DNA of 64,000 nt from Capillidium heterosporum (GCA_016630905.1 WBMQ01000017.1:91019-155018); one strand, 5' to 3'. Counted from the stretch's first letter, positions 23,171 to 34,655 are shown. A program made the numbers and translations. The notes: generated from the letters alone by a model not told the origin.

Positions 23171-24342
23171 TTGACTTAAGTTTACCTTTGGCTTCTGGAT
23201 TAAGTTCGTTAGTTTGAAATTACCTATTATTTTGCGGCTAGCAACTATTATTTTCACCAAAGAATTGAGCCTCGGAAACTTTCCTCTTTTATCCTAGATG
23301 ATGTCAAACTCCTGCCATCATATTTTGGATGGGTAATTGCTTTTTCATAATAAGTAATCATTTTTTCAATAGTTATAAACCGATTTAAATTAGCTTCAAA
23401 CCTTTTTACATTAAAATATATAAACTTATTTTCGTGGGTTTTATCTTTTTGGAATTGACTATATTTAGGTATAGTCTTATAAGCTATTCTCGAAAAATAT
23501 GTTTTTCATATGGATAGTAATGAGAGGTCCGCTATTACACTGAAACAAATTTACCAACAGTATACTTATTTAAATTGAATTTTTTCATATATGTTAATTT
23601 ACTAGATTTGGTAAATTTATGTATATTTTCAGATGTAGGCCTTATATGAACCAGTTGGTAGGCAATCTAGGTGTGCAAGTTTAAAAGTAGACATGGAGTA
23701 TATGTAGTTAGTTTAACTGCCATTCTAAATAGACCTAATTATATGCTGGGTTTCGGAGCAGGAGTCTTTGCGATGCAACTAGTTTGGATTCGATCAGTAT
23801 TAAATAAATGTATATTTCCAGTCTACTGTCTTAAATCTAAATTATTTAGCTAGAAACTATTTCAAGCTAAAATAATTTGCTTTTAAAATAAAATTTATAT
23901 ATTTGATATAGCTCATTGAATTCAAGATTAATCCTATTTGAATTTACTAGAATCAATTCCCAAGCATTGGCGTAAAATATTGCATCATGTATGCGAGCTC
24001 ACCTCAACCATCCAAAATTCGTTCTATCACAAATGAAAATTTATGGGTTTGTACTTTTTAAAATAATGTTGTAAAACCAACATCATAACTAGAATTTCCC
24101 AACATTTGGATAATGACAACCATTATTTAAAACTTTCTAACTTATCTCATAGATTTCAATACCTTTCCCATTCCAAATTCATATGGTTATAAGTAAAATA
24201 GGACAATTGAAAGTTTTGATATAATGAAGGCACAACTAGGCTTTTACATAAACGTCGATTAGATATAGGAGTTTGGTAAAGTAAAAATCCAATATCGAAG
24301 AATTTACAAGGATCAAAACTCAACTTTACTATAGAAAGCTGG
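23171..24342. other. Downstream flank of WOPR, with a MULE-TIR-like scrap
   Basis: No gene recognised. The 50 bases near 23475-23525 (TATAAGCTATTCTCG ... GGATAGTAATGAG) resemble the tip of the 4.7-kb MULE. This hints at a related MULE end or solo TIR. The rest is AT-rich. Confidence 0.35.
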
Positions 24343-24607
24343 GAAAGCTTAATTTTGACTTAAAATATCGTTTAGTTCCAAATTAGATGTTCAATCAATC
24401 CAAACTTCCATAAAACTAAGGTGTTTAATTCAGAACGTATACTACACCATTCTATACCAACCAGTTTGAAATAAAAACTGTCTAAATGAAAATAAGTGGA
24501 AATGAATGCCATACTTGTATAGAGTTGCTGGATGAAATTTTATTGAGGCATAAAAATAAGTTATACAAAAGCTATAAAGGAATGTGCTAATAACGAAAGG
24601 AACAGCG

Positions 24608-25709
24608 TTAGGTATCGGCTTGGAACTGGTAGATGCTAGAATTGAACAAAATATCATCTATAGGTTGGAACCCATATACAAAATTATACCCACTATCTAT
24701 TTCCTGAGTACTTTGGTTGGGATAAATGCCAGGGATGACTTGATTACTAGTTGAAAACTCTACCGGTTCTTGCTTGATATCTTGACATAGGTTGGTTGGT
24801 AGATAGCTTAACGATGGGATGGTGAAGGGGTTATAGTTTTGGAACTGGTTGGTGGGGGCGAGTATGTTATTCAAGGAATACATCGGCTCGTAGAGGTCTA
24901 AGCAGTTGGTGGTGTAGGGTGTAAAGCTGGAGGTAGAATCTGTAGCCGATATACTTTCCAATAAGCATACACTGCTATTTTTTCGGCTGAACGACGTAGG
25001 TACTTTCTGTTTAGGTTTCAAACTGGACAGTGAGTTACTAGTTCTAAAGTAGTAGTCAACAGGGACAGGAATCATACTGAGTATAGGACATTCATTTACT
25101 TTGGGGATGGCCAAGTTGCTATCGGAGCAATTGCTGATGTAGTTGACAAGCTGGAACTTACGCCCATCTACAGTGGACATGCTAGTTGTCCGCTTGATGA
25201 GTCCATTAGGTTTGTAATTCAAAGCTTTAGTTTTTTCATGGTGGGAGTAGATGTTGGTGGGAGAGTTAGAATAGCCTTTGTAGGGGATACTATTACACTT
25301 ATGATTGAAATCGTTGATCTCGTAATAGGTAAAGAAGTGGTTGTAGTATCTAGATGACGACCAACTGTGCCCATCGGTCCACCTACACATACTGGTACTA
25401 GTAGGTTCCCAAATAAAGATAGAACCGGGTCGGATGATTTTTCTAGAATTTCCGATCAGTCTGGTAGTTATCATGGGGATCAACTTTTGACGAGCTGCCT
25501 CAAAGAGAACCAAGGCATCGTTTATGTCATTTACAATTCCAAAGTAGCTTTCAATCATACTTTGTAGTTTATCTATTAAATTGTTAGATTTAGGAGGAAT
25601 GGTAATCAAAATTTTGGAAGAGGTTGCAATCACTTTGAGAAAGTCTAATTTAGGTTTTAAGCTTAGCTTTGTGCATTTTACTCTTGTATACTGTCAAGCT
25701 CAATTCCAT
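24608..25709 (-). CDS. WOPR-domain transcription regulator, copy B, promoter replaced by LTR
   Basis: Same protein as copy A (354 residues, exons 25682-25709 and 24608-25644 with the 37-nt intron). The 3' flank runs on into native sequence. The 5' flank ends 60 bp before the ATG, where an LTR-B begins at 25770. This copy therefore keeps at most a minimal native leader. Whether the LTR drives it or it is silent cannot be told here. Confidence 0.85.
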
Positions 25710-25769
25710 TCTAGATACTATTAGTGAAACAGCGAACTCCACTGACCCAGATGCATTTGTAAATGTCAC

Positions 25770-26310
25770 TGTAAGGAAACCCTCCTAAATCAGCAGCAGT
25801 TTCGCTTAATAGCCAAAATTCAAGTTTATATCCCGGATGCATAGACTATCAGTTTGGCATCTTTCTATTGATGCTAAAAACTCTCTTTCCTATTAGCAGG
25901 AATTAGGCGCTTAATTTGTCATTGACTATTCCCGATCAACCTCTGTATTACCTAAAGTTATTGATGCTTGTCCAGAAGAACAATATGGACATTGGTACTA
26001 GTGGTTAGGCAAGCATAATCACCAGTATCCAAAGTACCGACTACTAAAGACGAGTCACCTATAAGGCACACGGTGAATTTAGTAGTAGGTCAAGCAATTA
26101 TTAAATAAACGTCTTGGATCATTTGATACTTTCTTCTGCTATTGGCATGGTATAGACACACTGTAATAGTATAATTTAGAATTGAGAATCAGTGTTTCTC
26201 TAAGTCAAAGAGTAACACTGATCTGAACTTAACTATAGAACCAACCTAAACTGAATCCTAACCTCTATTGAACCAATAGAATAAAGCCACATTTTCCAGC
26301 TAAACGTGCA
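25770..26310 (+). mobile_element. LTR-B, solo-LTR-like, with near-perfect target duplication
   Basis: It runs TGTAAGGAAACCC ... AACGTGCA. It is preceded by GTCAC (25765-25769) and followed by GTCAT (26311-26315), a 5-bp duplication with one change. It contains TATAAGGCACACGG near 26050. The sequence after the duplication is not the expected continuation of the segment but an LTR-A. Confidence 0.7.
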
Positions 26311-26315
26311 GTCAT

Positions 26316-28018
26316 TGTAACAACTCTGATTGCTACAATTCCTATTATGAGGTCATCGACCCATTTCTTTGTATCATCATCACACCACTTCCTTGTTCCA
26401 ACTTTCGATCTTTGTATTTCCCATTTATAACTAATTTCGTTCAGAAATCTGTTCTATTTATTAGATATTCTTGATTATTTTCTTGGCTTCGACCAGAACC
26501 CAGGAACTCCATCGATTAGCAGCACATTATCTGATCCACACCAATCAACCAATGGTGTCAAGATACCAAAAGGATATTTAAACCCCTTGGTGACTACCAA
26601 AAGCCAGCATCTTGACAACGTTCCATCTCGCTATTTTCTAAATAGCTGTTATTTGTAAGGTGCAGGGAGGTATCGCTGGATCCAGTCAATGATGGCATCA
26701 TATTGGGAACTCATGACGTGGTAGGTCAGGAAAACGGAACTAAGGCCCACTACTGCATTGGTGACAAAGGCTTGAATTCTCCGGAGAGCAGGCCGGACAG
26801 CCAGGTGAAGGAGGTACAACATAAGGAGTGCCCATACAATGGTAGTCAAGTCCCAGTTCCAGGAGGGAACTAAAGAGACGGGTTGGGACTGGGAAGTGGA
26901 GTGGTGCTGAACTAGAGGGGGCCGGCTAGGTAGTGGTTGCGCAACCACTGGTGCCACAGTGTTAGGGTCAAAAGTAGGGGTTGGTTGATAGGTCAACGTT
27001 GGTTCAAAGGGATAGACAGTGTTAGTAACATTAATTGCCCAAAGAAGATGAGATCCGAGGGTAGCGAGGATCGTCAAAAGGTAATAGGAGGCTGGAAGGA
27101 CAGGGAGACTAGACCACATAGTATTACTATGCTGAAAGTAAAAGTACGGGTAAAGGATAAGTTTATTTAGGGACAAAGGACGAGATCAGGCTGCTGGGAA
27201 CAGCTATGGCTAGGGACAGGGGGTGAGTAACAGCTATTAAAAATAGCGAGGTGGAACGTTGCCAAGATGCTGGCTTTTGATAGTCACAAAGGGGTTTAAA
27301 TATCCTTTTGGCACCTTGGTTGTAGTGATGTTAGCGAGATTGGATTCCCCTTCGGCAATCCACTACTCTATAGATTAATTGAGTATTTACCAAGCTTATC
27401 CAAAAGAGCCAGTAATTCTATTAACTACTACTGGTGCGTTTCCATGGTTGGAAGGTGTGGATCAGCTAATGTGCTGCTAATCGCTAGAGTTCCCAAGTTA
27501 TGGTCAAGTTTACGAAAATAATCAAGGTAATCGAAATAATTGATATGTGAAGTGGATTCGTAACAAAAAAATTTGAAAATTGATAAGGTATAGCAAGAGA
27601 AAGGGAATTAGAAAAGAATATGTTTATGACCTAATAATCGGGATTATGACGACCAGGGTTGTTACATTACTCACCTCTTGATCCTAACCATCAACCATAA
27701 CTGTTGCGACAGCCTGATCCTGTTTCCCTTGCCATAGCTGTCTCTGACAACCTGATCTGTTTTGTCTACAAATAAAGTATTGTTCCTGGTCAGCCTTTTA
27801 GCTATTAGATCGTGCAAATATATTTTTCGACTTCTATACCCTCTTAGCTCACCCTGTTCAAACTTTCTTCGCTTCCTTTTGGACTTGCCTCCTTCGGGTG
27901 ATTCATATTACCAATGCTGTGGTCGGCATTGGTTCTATTGTCCCAATCTATCTTATCATACGCCTCTATTATGATACCATCATTAGTTGGATCCGGAAGC
28001 ACCCACCTGGAGCTTATA
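26316..28018 (+). mobile_element. LTR-A copy split by a nested LTR-A
   Basis: The outer copy has two parts, 26316-26653 and 27667-28018. Together they give the usual order of ends, box, AATAAAG signal and hydrophobic frame. Its two outer flanks do not match. The host copy is older than the one inside it. Confidence 0.8.
26654..27666 (-). mobile_element. Nested long-form LTR-A, 1013 bp
   Basis: It is inserted into the outer LTR-A with a 5-bp duplication, TTATT on the left and TTACT on the right. The long form holds a frame of about 170 residues with several hydrophobic segments (LLTILATLGSHLLWAINVT; TIVWALLMLYLLHLAVRP) and a Pro-rich middle. The frame runs to the LTR end. The short form elsewhere lacks the middle of this frame. 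Solo-LTR-like fossil, younger than its host. Confidence 0.8.
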
Positions 28019-28196
28019 TTAATTGTAGTATCAGATATATAATAGAGCTAGCTATAGTACATTTGATTGGGAATTTATTTAATACACCTTGAAACAAACT
28101 ACATGAAAGGTATTGTAATATCGATACATTAAAACATAGCACCAGTATATGCGATGAAGATTTAATAAAACTGAACAAACTACTTATCTAAAAATT

Positions 28197-28908
28197 TTAA
28201 TCACTCCTTTGGTTCTGTCTCAGGACCAGGCTATGGACCTGATGCCTCAAGCTAGTATTCTCTTTGATGAGGTGTTGGATAAAACTAATGGATTGTGAAA
28301 GTACTTCACGCTTGGAATATTTAATTTTCCTATCGTTTGGTAATATGCACTTCAAACTTTCAAGCAAATTATTCATTTGTCTACGGCGTTGCCGTTCAGC
28401 CAGCTTGTGCAATCCTTTAATAACTTTTCTCTGATTCTGGGAACTTAGTTCTTTACTGTTTTTGAGAGAAAGGTGAGTAGAGAACCGGTTGGGGGTGTTT
28501 AATTCGCTGAAGCCTTTGTGATTTATTGGAAAGTAATAGTTTGCGTACTTATGAGAGTGGTAGTAAGGATAGCTTGGATCTCTTAGAAGCTGTGTGGAGG
28601 AGTTTAGAGCTGAAGAGTACTTACCGATTCTAGATGAAGTTAGTATAAGTTATCGGTAAGCTAAGCTACCTATTAGGTAAATCGGATCTTGAACTTTCTA
28701 GATCTTCATCAAGAGGTATTATGTTTGTCAATGAAGGTAACCTTGGCTTTTCCAAATTGGCGGTGTTGAAGATATGGTCTAGGTTGTCAACTAGGTTGTC
28801 AGCTAGATTGTCGGCTTCTCTAGTAAAGTTGTAGGTAAAGTTCACTTCAGTTGAAATTTTGTTGTCAGCAATGGCATCGATGATGGGGTTATAGGATGCT
28901 TTGTGCAT
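28197..28908 (-). CDS. bHLH transcription factor, two exons
   Basis: A basic helix-loop-helix DNA-binding protein acting as a dimer in the nucleus. Exon 1 is 28670-28908 (start MHKASYNPII). A 40-nt intron (28630-28669; GTAGCT donor, ACTAAC branch site, TAG acceptor) joins it in frame to exon 2, 28197-28629, giving 223 residues. The bHLH is at the C-terminus: basic region LAERQRRRQMNNLLESLK, with a Glu-Arg pair as in E-box binders, then loop and helix 2 ending at SFIQHLIKEN, followed by a short leucine-containing coil. The N-terminal part has Asn/Asp-rich repeats (DNLADNLVDNLD). Targets unknown. Confidence 0.85.
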
Positions 28909-29310
28909 ATTCAATAGCTGTTAAAGTTGCTGAGTAGTGGTATCTCTAAATTAGAAGATGATAGTATAAGTTGAAAATATAAAGAAATTTGCTAAAATGC
29001 TTAGGAGTTTGCAGCTTGATAAAGCAAGTTTAGGTAAAAATTGATGCAGGTTGGAAAATTTAAGCTTTTTAAGCAACTGTAGTAAAATTTAGCTCATGAG
29101 CCTCCCAATTTAATCTACTTTGCAAACTAAGACAAAAAATAGAAATGAATGCTTGGATATATATCGAGATTTACTATTCTCTTTGTATTTAGTCCTTCAA
29201 AAGATAATGAAAATGTATGCTTAAAATTGGTTGTAAGTTAGAAACTTGCACTTTATCAGGAGTTAATGTAAGTTTTTTGGAAGCTATTACTAAAGTGAGT
29301 AATTCCCTTA
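28909..29310. promoter_or_regulatory. 5' flank of the bHLH gene
   Basis: AT-rich sequence with no gene or repeat recognised. Promoter role is inferred from position only. Confidence 0.25.
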
Positions 29311-29585
29311 TATCAACTTAGCTCTCCGACTAAGCTGTATATTGAGCATTGGATTAGTTTTGATTTTATATATATAATCCACATTTGTACTACTATTCGA
29401 GATATGCTTTGAGTTACATATTTATATCTTTCACTTATCTTTTTCCTGTGCTTTAAATTGCTACCTGCCCATTTCTCATTATTCTAATCACCCACTAGTT
29501 CGCATAGTTTACCTGGGACTGATTTTCTGTTATGGATACAGTTTTTTCAAACTGGATTTCGGATTCTCCGATTGCCGCCCTGCAG
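29311..29585 (+). mobile_element. LTR-C repeat copy
   Basis: Starts ATCAACTTAGCTCTC and follows the copy at 1-175 (read in reverse) to GGATTTCGGATTCTCCGATT. No coding part. It is fairly diverged, so old. Confidence 0.5.
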
Positions 29586-30219
29586 ATAAAGTGAGTTTTA
29601 ACCGCTGTGGTGGACCACCACAATCGAGACACGGGCCCTCTATTTCGTTGGAAGAACCTACTTACAAGCCTCCAAGTTGTGCCTTTCTTCTGAACTGCGA
29701 TATATTTATCGAGGTTCTGGAATAAAAATAAAGAGAAGAAAAGTATGTTTTTAAGTTGGTTTATCAGTGTTGTTTTGAGGTTTTTCTTTTGGGTTTTCTT
29801 GGGTCGTAGATTTAAGTCTAGGTTAGTTTGATTAGTCATTTTAAGATTCCTAGCCGATAGTTTTGCAGGAAGGGTTTGAAGTATTTTATTGGTTACAAAG
29901 AAATTACTATTTATATTAGCCAGTCTATAGCACGAATAAACATGCTATGTCTCATATCGAAGAACTCACCAAGTTTAGCCGAACCTACTCGATTGGAAGT
30001 CCGAGCTAGTGACCAGACACTCGGTAGGATTGATCAGCTAATATTTTTTACAATCTGCATATATTTTTATTAAACCAAGTTTCTTCACAAATGTATGGCG
30101 ATTCTTTTGATATAGGTTATAAATATTTCACTAATAAATAAATTTAATATAGTATCATAAAATATGTAAGTTTTGAAAGCATATTAAGAGAATAATTTAA
30201 AACTGTATATGTGCACATC
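29586..30219. other. Unassigned, with a short interspersed repeat at 29970-30045
   Basis: The piece with ACTCGATTGGAAGTCCGAGC is the reverse of the repeat at 2763-2866. The rest has no gene I can support. The frame at 29495-29839 spans the LTR-C end and looks incidental. Confidence 0.35.
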
Positions 30220-31245
30220 TTATTGTTTATTGGAAATAAACCTCACTATATTTTCCTTTGAAGAACATACAATCAATTTAAGTTGGTTAGCTATACCTGT
30301 ATGTAGAGTAAGCAAATATAAAGGGTTTAGGACTGAAATTAAAAGGATGAAGACAATGGGGAGTGATGAAACAGTCCTATTCATCTTATACTCCCCATCA
30401 GTTATATAGAACATTGCTGGATCGTATATAAAGATGACAATAGTTGGTATAGCTAAAGCTAGGTACACAGCTATCAATACTAAAGCATGTGCTAAATAGC
30501 CACCAGTTGATGAAGAAAATATGCCGCTGCTGTCATCCACGCTTGATCTGACCATCCTAGTACTGGAGTTGGAAGGACTTTCGATATTGTTGTTGGTAGT
30601 TGATAAGGGAATATCCAAGCTAGCCGGTTTGACTTTCCTTCGGATCAATGTAAGTCTCCTATGCAGTAGAAATATATTGATGTAACAATAGACCATTAAA
30701 GCGGCATGAGCTATAAGCATGCCTACCAAAACAAAGTACCATAGCATCCCAAAGATGCTGATCTCATAACTGACCATACACATAACGTTGTTTGGTGCAA
30801 TATGGAAACTCATGTTTACGGCAGCTAAAGTTGCAAAGATGAATCCGACTACAAAATCAACCGCGATGATTGTATAAAACACTCTATCATCCCATCGCAT
30901 ATCAAAAACTTTGATGTATCTCTCCAACGCTAATATGGCTACTATACCAGTTGTCAAGTGGGGTGCCATGGTCTGAATGAATCCAAAGATCTGGCAGTTG
31001 GGGTAGATTTTATCGAGGATTCGTAGATTAAAGCTTCGGTAGGCGATGTTCTGAATTAGTGCCTCTAAAGGCCCTATCAAATCGTAAGCAGCTGCCAAGA
31101 ATACTATAATTATACTTAGGGACATACCGTTCCTCATCTTCAAGCTCAAGATTGTAATTAAAACTATTATGTTGAGTAGTATACTGGCTACGGCAATAAT
31201 GGTTGAAAAGATCTCTATGGGGATGTTGATATCACTATCAGGCAT
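30220..31245 (-). CDS. Rhodopsin-like (class A) seven-transmembrane GPCR
   Basis: A 341-residue membrane receptor predicted to couple ligand binding to heterotrimeric G proteins. Seven hydrophobic segments can be counted, near residues 12-34, 44-64, 85-106, 126-148, 166-190, 247-270 and 292-312. After segment 3 stands LERYIKVFD, the DRY-motif equivalent (ERY). Segment 7 has LNPLYLL, the NPxxY equivalent. Cys near residues 83 and 159 could form the usual loop disulfide. The third inner loop is long and Ser/Asn-rich, and the tail is short. The ATG at 31243-31245 opens one uninterrupted exon. Class A receptors are rare in fungi outside Entomophthorales-like lineages, which is the main taxonomic hint here. 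Ligand unknown. Confidence 0.85.
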   Translation of the reverse strand: MPDSDINIPIEIFSTIIAVASILLNIIVLITILSLKMRNGMSLSIIIVFLAAAYDLIGPLEALIQNIAYRSFNLRILDKIYPNCQIFGFIQTMAPHLTTGIVAILALERYIKVFDMRWDDRVFYTIIAVDFVVGFIFATLAAVNMSFHIAPNNVMCMVSYEISIFGMLWYFVLVGMLIAHAALMVYCYINIFLLHRRLTLIRRKVKPASLDIPLSTTNNNIESPSNSSTRMVRSSVDDSSGIFSSSTGGYLAHALVLIAVYLALAIPTIVIFIYDPAMFYITDGEYKMNRTVSSLPIVFILLISVLNPLYLLTLHTGIANQLKLIVCSSKENIVRFISNKQ

Positions 31246-32188
31246 TATAAAAGTGTTTAGGAATAAAACAAACTTTGTAAATATCTAAAACTTGTATTAT
31301 TTAATATAACAGCTATTTGATCCCCTAGTTCCCGTCACCTAAATTCTATTTAAAGGGAGTGGGATTTTGTGAAGCTCTATCCGATCTTAAAAAAAGCTAA
31401 ATGAATATTGTGAGTCGAAAAACAACCCTTTTAGAAAATTTTTCCACTATGTTAAATTGATATTACAAATTAGATATTTCTATAAATATTAAAAATTGGA
31501 CATAAAAGGCAATTTTTAAAGGTATATCACTGCATCGATAATATGAATCAGCCAAAGGAGGTAAATTCGAAGGGAAGTGAAGGAAATCAAGAGACTTACT
31601 AAGGAGTATTTGTTTTCTCGCTAAATTTCATTTCAACTTTATCAATTTCGAGAATAACTTAGGTTCCAAGTTGATGCAATGTAATACTTTTCATTAGCTA
31701 TTTTGGGTTAGAGATTGGCGGAGAATGGTGATTCTGCAAAATCACCAGCTTTCTATCTAATTTTTGATGCTGCAACTTTTTCAGATAACTTCAGCTAAAG
31801 TATAGTTTTGACAATACCTATAAGTATATTCTATTATTACATTTCATTTTTAGCCTATTTTCAGAATATAGGTTTGTTTTTACAAATATAGATGAAATAT
31901 TGAGCTTCATCTTAATGCCCATCATTGCTACCCTACCCAACACTACTAATCTCCAACCGCTTCCCTATTAATAACACAATACAAACCACAGCCTACATTA
32001 TTACGTAAGGTATTTTATATTCAAACTTTATCATCTATTTGTTTATTTTTAATTTAATAATAGCCAACTATAAGCTACATTTAAAAATAAATGTAGCGCT
32101 GTATTATAATGAGTATATTTTCAGTAAAAGAACCTCACTTTTACTAAGATACAATACATAATTTAGTATACGTCTATAAACGTCAAGG
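31246..32188. other. Intergenic, with scraps of two repeats
   Basis: About 31545-31600 is a scrap of LTR-A (minus). 31627-31695 is a 65-bp repeat (TTTTCTCGCTAAATTTCATT) also present at 15875-15940, 48832-48895 and 62706-62775. No gene seen. The part next to 31245 is the GPCR 5' flank. Confidence 0.45.
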
Positions 32189-33856
32189 CTAGACTTTCTT
32201 TTGCTTGTTAGGGCAAGCTGAAGAAATATAGCCAGTACCTTTGCAATTCTTACAAAATTTGCTGAGATCTGCATTATACTTGGCAGTTATTTCAAATTCA
32301 GAAGTAATTCGTTTAAACATCTTGTCGGAGGTTCTCCCACGAGGCTTGGTAAAGGGCTCGGCGGTTTTACCAGTAAATTGTTGATCAAGTCCTTGCATAG
32401 TGGTGATATGGCGCTCAAGGTCAAGAAGAAGGGCGGAAGCATAAAAGGGCTTGTTGTTGCTGGAGCAGGAGTTGAAGGTTTCGATCAAGGGTGCAAAATA
32501 GTTTCCAACAACTGTTTCAACAGAGTTTGCATTGAAATTTCCTTTCCAACGGTCAACATCTTGTTCCACTACCAACGAAGCTTTCGAATCGAGGAAATAC
32601 CGGACTGCCATTATATGCTCACAAGGCAAACCATTCTGAAAAGGAAAGTAGCAATGTCAGAAAGTTTTATCACCAGCATACAAAGCAACAGTTGCATTCT
32701 TGGACGAATCACTCTTTTCGGTAACTATGAATGTATCAGCAGCTATTTGATGGTATAAAACTCAATCCAATGCGAGCATGGCGAAGTTTAACTTTATATG
32801 TTATTAATCAAGCCAAATAAATAAAATTTACCTTGAAGTTTAACTAGAATTGTTTTGGAGAGCCTGCAGTCCATTTCTTTTAGAAATTTAATGAGCAAAA
32901 GATCAACTCCATTTTTAATGCTAAGGGAGTCAAGGCGGAGGTGTTGAATCTTCTTTGTATCGAAGTACTCATCGGTGACCTTAATAAGCTCTGCAATGGT
33001 AAGCTTCTGTTGTAACTTTTTGCGATCTAGGAACAATTTCAATGAAGCATTCGTTGATTCAGAGGCAGAGGAGGAGTTCCAAGAATGGGTAAATAACTTT
33101 TTGGTATAGCAGACAGCAAATTGTTCATCTAAAAAATTCACATGTACTTTTTAGTAGCATCATTCTTAAGGGCACTTTCAAACTGCTTCTTGAAGTGCTT
33201 ATATTTGTCTTCAGTGAGGGTATAAAGGAGATCGTGAAGGTAGGTGTGTAATTTCGCAGTGTTGGTTTGCACTTTGGTTGCTGCATCAATCTTCTTTTGT
33301 CATTGCTAGAATTGGCCTTGGCTTCTTCGTCATTTACCAACGTTCTGACTAGTTTAGCTCAATCAGATTCCTTCAAATCTTTAATAAAGGTCGTAAGATT
33401 GTTAAACTTGTGCCATATGCATAGTAAATGGGTAGTTTTTGGGAATATTGTTTGAATATCAATTGCAGGCTGGCCGTTTGAATCTGAAAAAATCATTTTA
33501 ATGTTGATCGTAGAGTCGCACTCAGTTAAAAAATTGCTGATGTACCCCGTCTTGTTTTCGCGTGCAAGTACCAAGTGGCAAATAGGTAGTATTCTACAAT
33601 GTTTATTCACAACTGTTATATTTAATATTGCAAAATTTGAAGCCAATATGCTGTAAATGCAATCGACAGAAAGGACATCAGTGATACCAGACCTGACCTA
33701 TTGCATTTGCTCAGAGTTGATCCAAATAGCTGCCTGCAACCCCTGTGTCTCAGCATCTAAAGTTTGGTAGATCATGCGAATATAGTAGTTTTCATCCTCC
33801 AAGATCTTGTATAGCTGCTGAATTTCAGTAAGCTTTGGAACTAAATCCATCTTTAT
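32189..33856 (-). pseudogene. MULE transposase relic (N-terminus missing)
   Basis: It has the MULE order: a KLTEIQQLYKILEDENYY region, SVDCIYSILASNF with the first Asp, MIFSDSNGQPAID with the second, and SASESTNASLK near the Glu. Then come the SWIM remnant NGLPCEHIMAVRYF and a degenerate zinc knuckle CKNCKGTGYISSAC with Tyr where His belongs. Several frameshifts and stops separate these. The 5' end is cut by the LTR-C at 33863. It is the same subfamily as the relic at 50290, sharing the PRGR linker before the knuckle. Confidence 0.8.
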
Positions 33857-33862
33857 AACAAA

Positions 33863-34060
33863 TGTCAATTTAGCTCTCTAGCTAAGTCGTAAATCGAACG
33901 ATCAGATAATATTTCTTTTTCACAAGTGTTAGTTGGTCATCCTCGCCGAATGTCTGGTCACTGACTTGAACTTCCAGTCGAGTGAGTTCAATCGAACTTG
34001 GTGAGTCTTTCGGCATGAAACATGTCATGTTTATCGTGTTATGGGTTTGCTAATATAGGC
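33863..34060 (+). mobile_element. LTR-C-like end plus short interspersed repeat
   Basis: Starts TGTCAATTTAGCTCTC, and only the first ~45 bases match LTR-C. The stretch 33925-34040 is the interspersed repeat also seen at 2763. It adjoins the truncated MULE relic. Confidence 0.45.
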
Positions 34061-34440
34061 GTAGTGATTCCTTTTACAGCCAATAAAAATACTCAAAACC
34101 CCTAATTTCTGCAAAACTACTGGCTAGGAATCTTTAAATATTTAATTAAACTAATCCAGCTTAAATCCATGATCTTAAAAAACAAACAGCCTTTAAAAAT
34201 ATACGATCTTAAAATCTAAAGCCTCAACAAAACGAAAAACCCAAAATCCAAAAGATGGAAGTGAAGACCCAAATCCCAAAAGTTTTCTTCTCTTTCTATA
34301 AAAGAGTTTCGATATATATATTGTAGCTTGGGAGAAAGCCATAACTTGGCAACATGCAAATGGATTCTTTTCCAACAAGGAGGTAGACATATTTTCTAGT
34401 TGTAGTCCACCATCAAAATTAGGATCCAATGATTCGTACC

Positions 34441-34655
34441 TAGAAAGGATAATAATCCCAGATAGAATTAAGTGGACTGGGGGCTAACTAAGGTGCTGGG
34501 AACTGGATATATAGTGATTTAAAATAAATGGCGGTGAAAGATAAAAATACGTAGCCCGAGGCACATTGTTGGGGCGTAGCACAACTATAAGCTACTTATG
34601 AAAATGAAATAGTCTGATATTCGATATACGATTTAGCTGAAGAGCTAAGTTGACA
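34441..34655 (-). mobile_element. LTR-C repeat copy
   Basis: Read in reverse it starts TGTCAACTTAGCTCTTC at 34655. It follows the other copies for ~200 bases (for example TACGTATTTTTATC). Confidence 0.5.

Larger units (their letters stand above)
15749..25769 (-). repeat. Block B: partial copy of the 12.1-kb segment
   Basis: This is an inverted copy of 38934-49001. Paired coordinates sum to 64703, except beyond 15990 toward the MULE, where an indel of about 45 bp shifts the sum. It holds the Zn2Cys6 gene, the HARBI1-like ORF, nested LTRs and a WOPR gene. The right end stops exactly at an LTR-B. Match to the right arm looks perfect over most of its length, but many substitutions appear within the last 1.5 kb nearest the MULE. 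Confidence 0.9.

Noticed and set aside
24442-25769. WOPR region read as a simple direct tandem repeat with 7.6-9.0 kb
   Set aside because: The direct repeat is real, but it is explained by overlap of the two partial segment copies rather than by a separate 1.4-kb duplication.
29495-29839. 114-residue basic frame
   Set aside because: It straddles the LTR-C end and unassigned sequence, with composition and register not kept in other LTR-C copies.
34193-34429. 78-residue frame starting MDPNFDGG
   Set aside because: The first half looks protein-like but it sits between LTR-C pieces with no partner or motif. Too weak to call.
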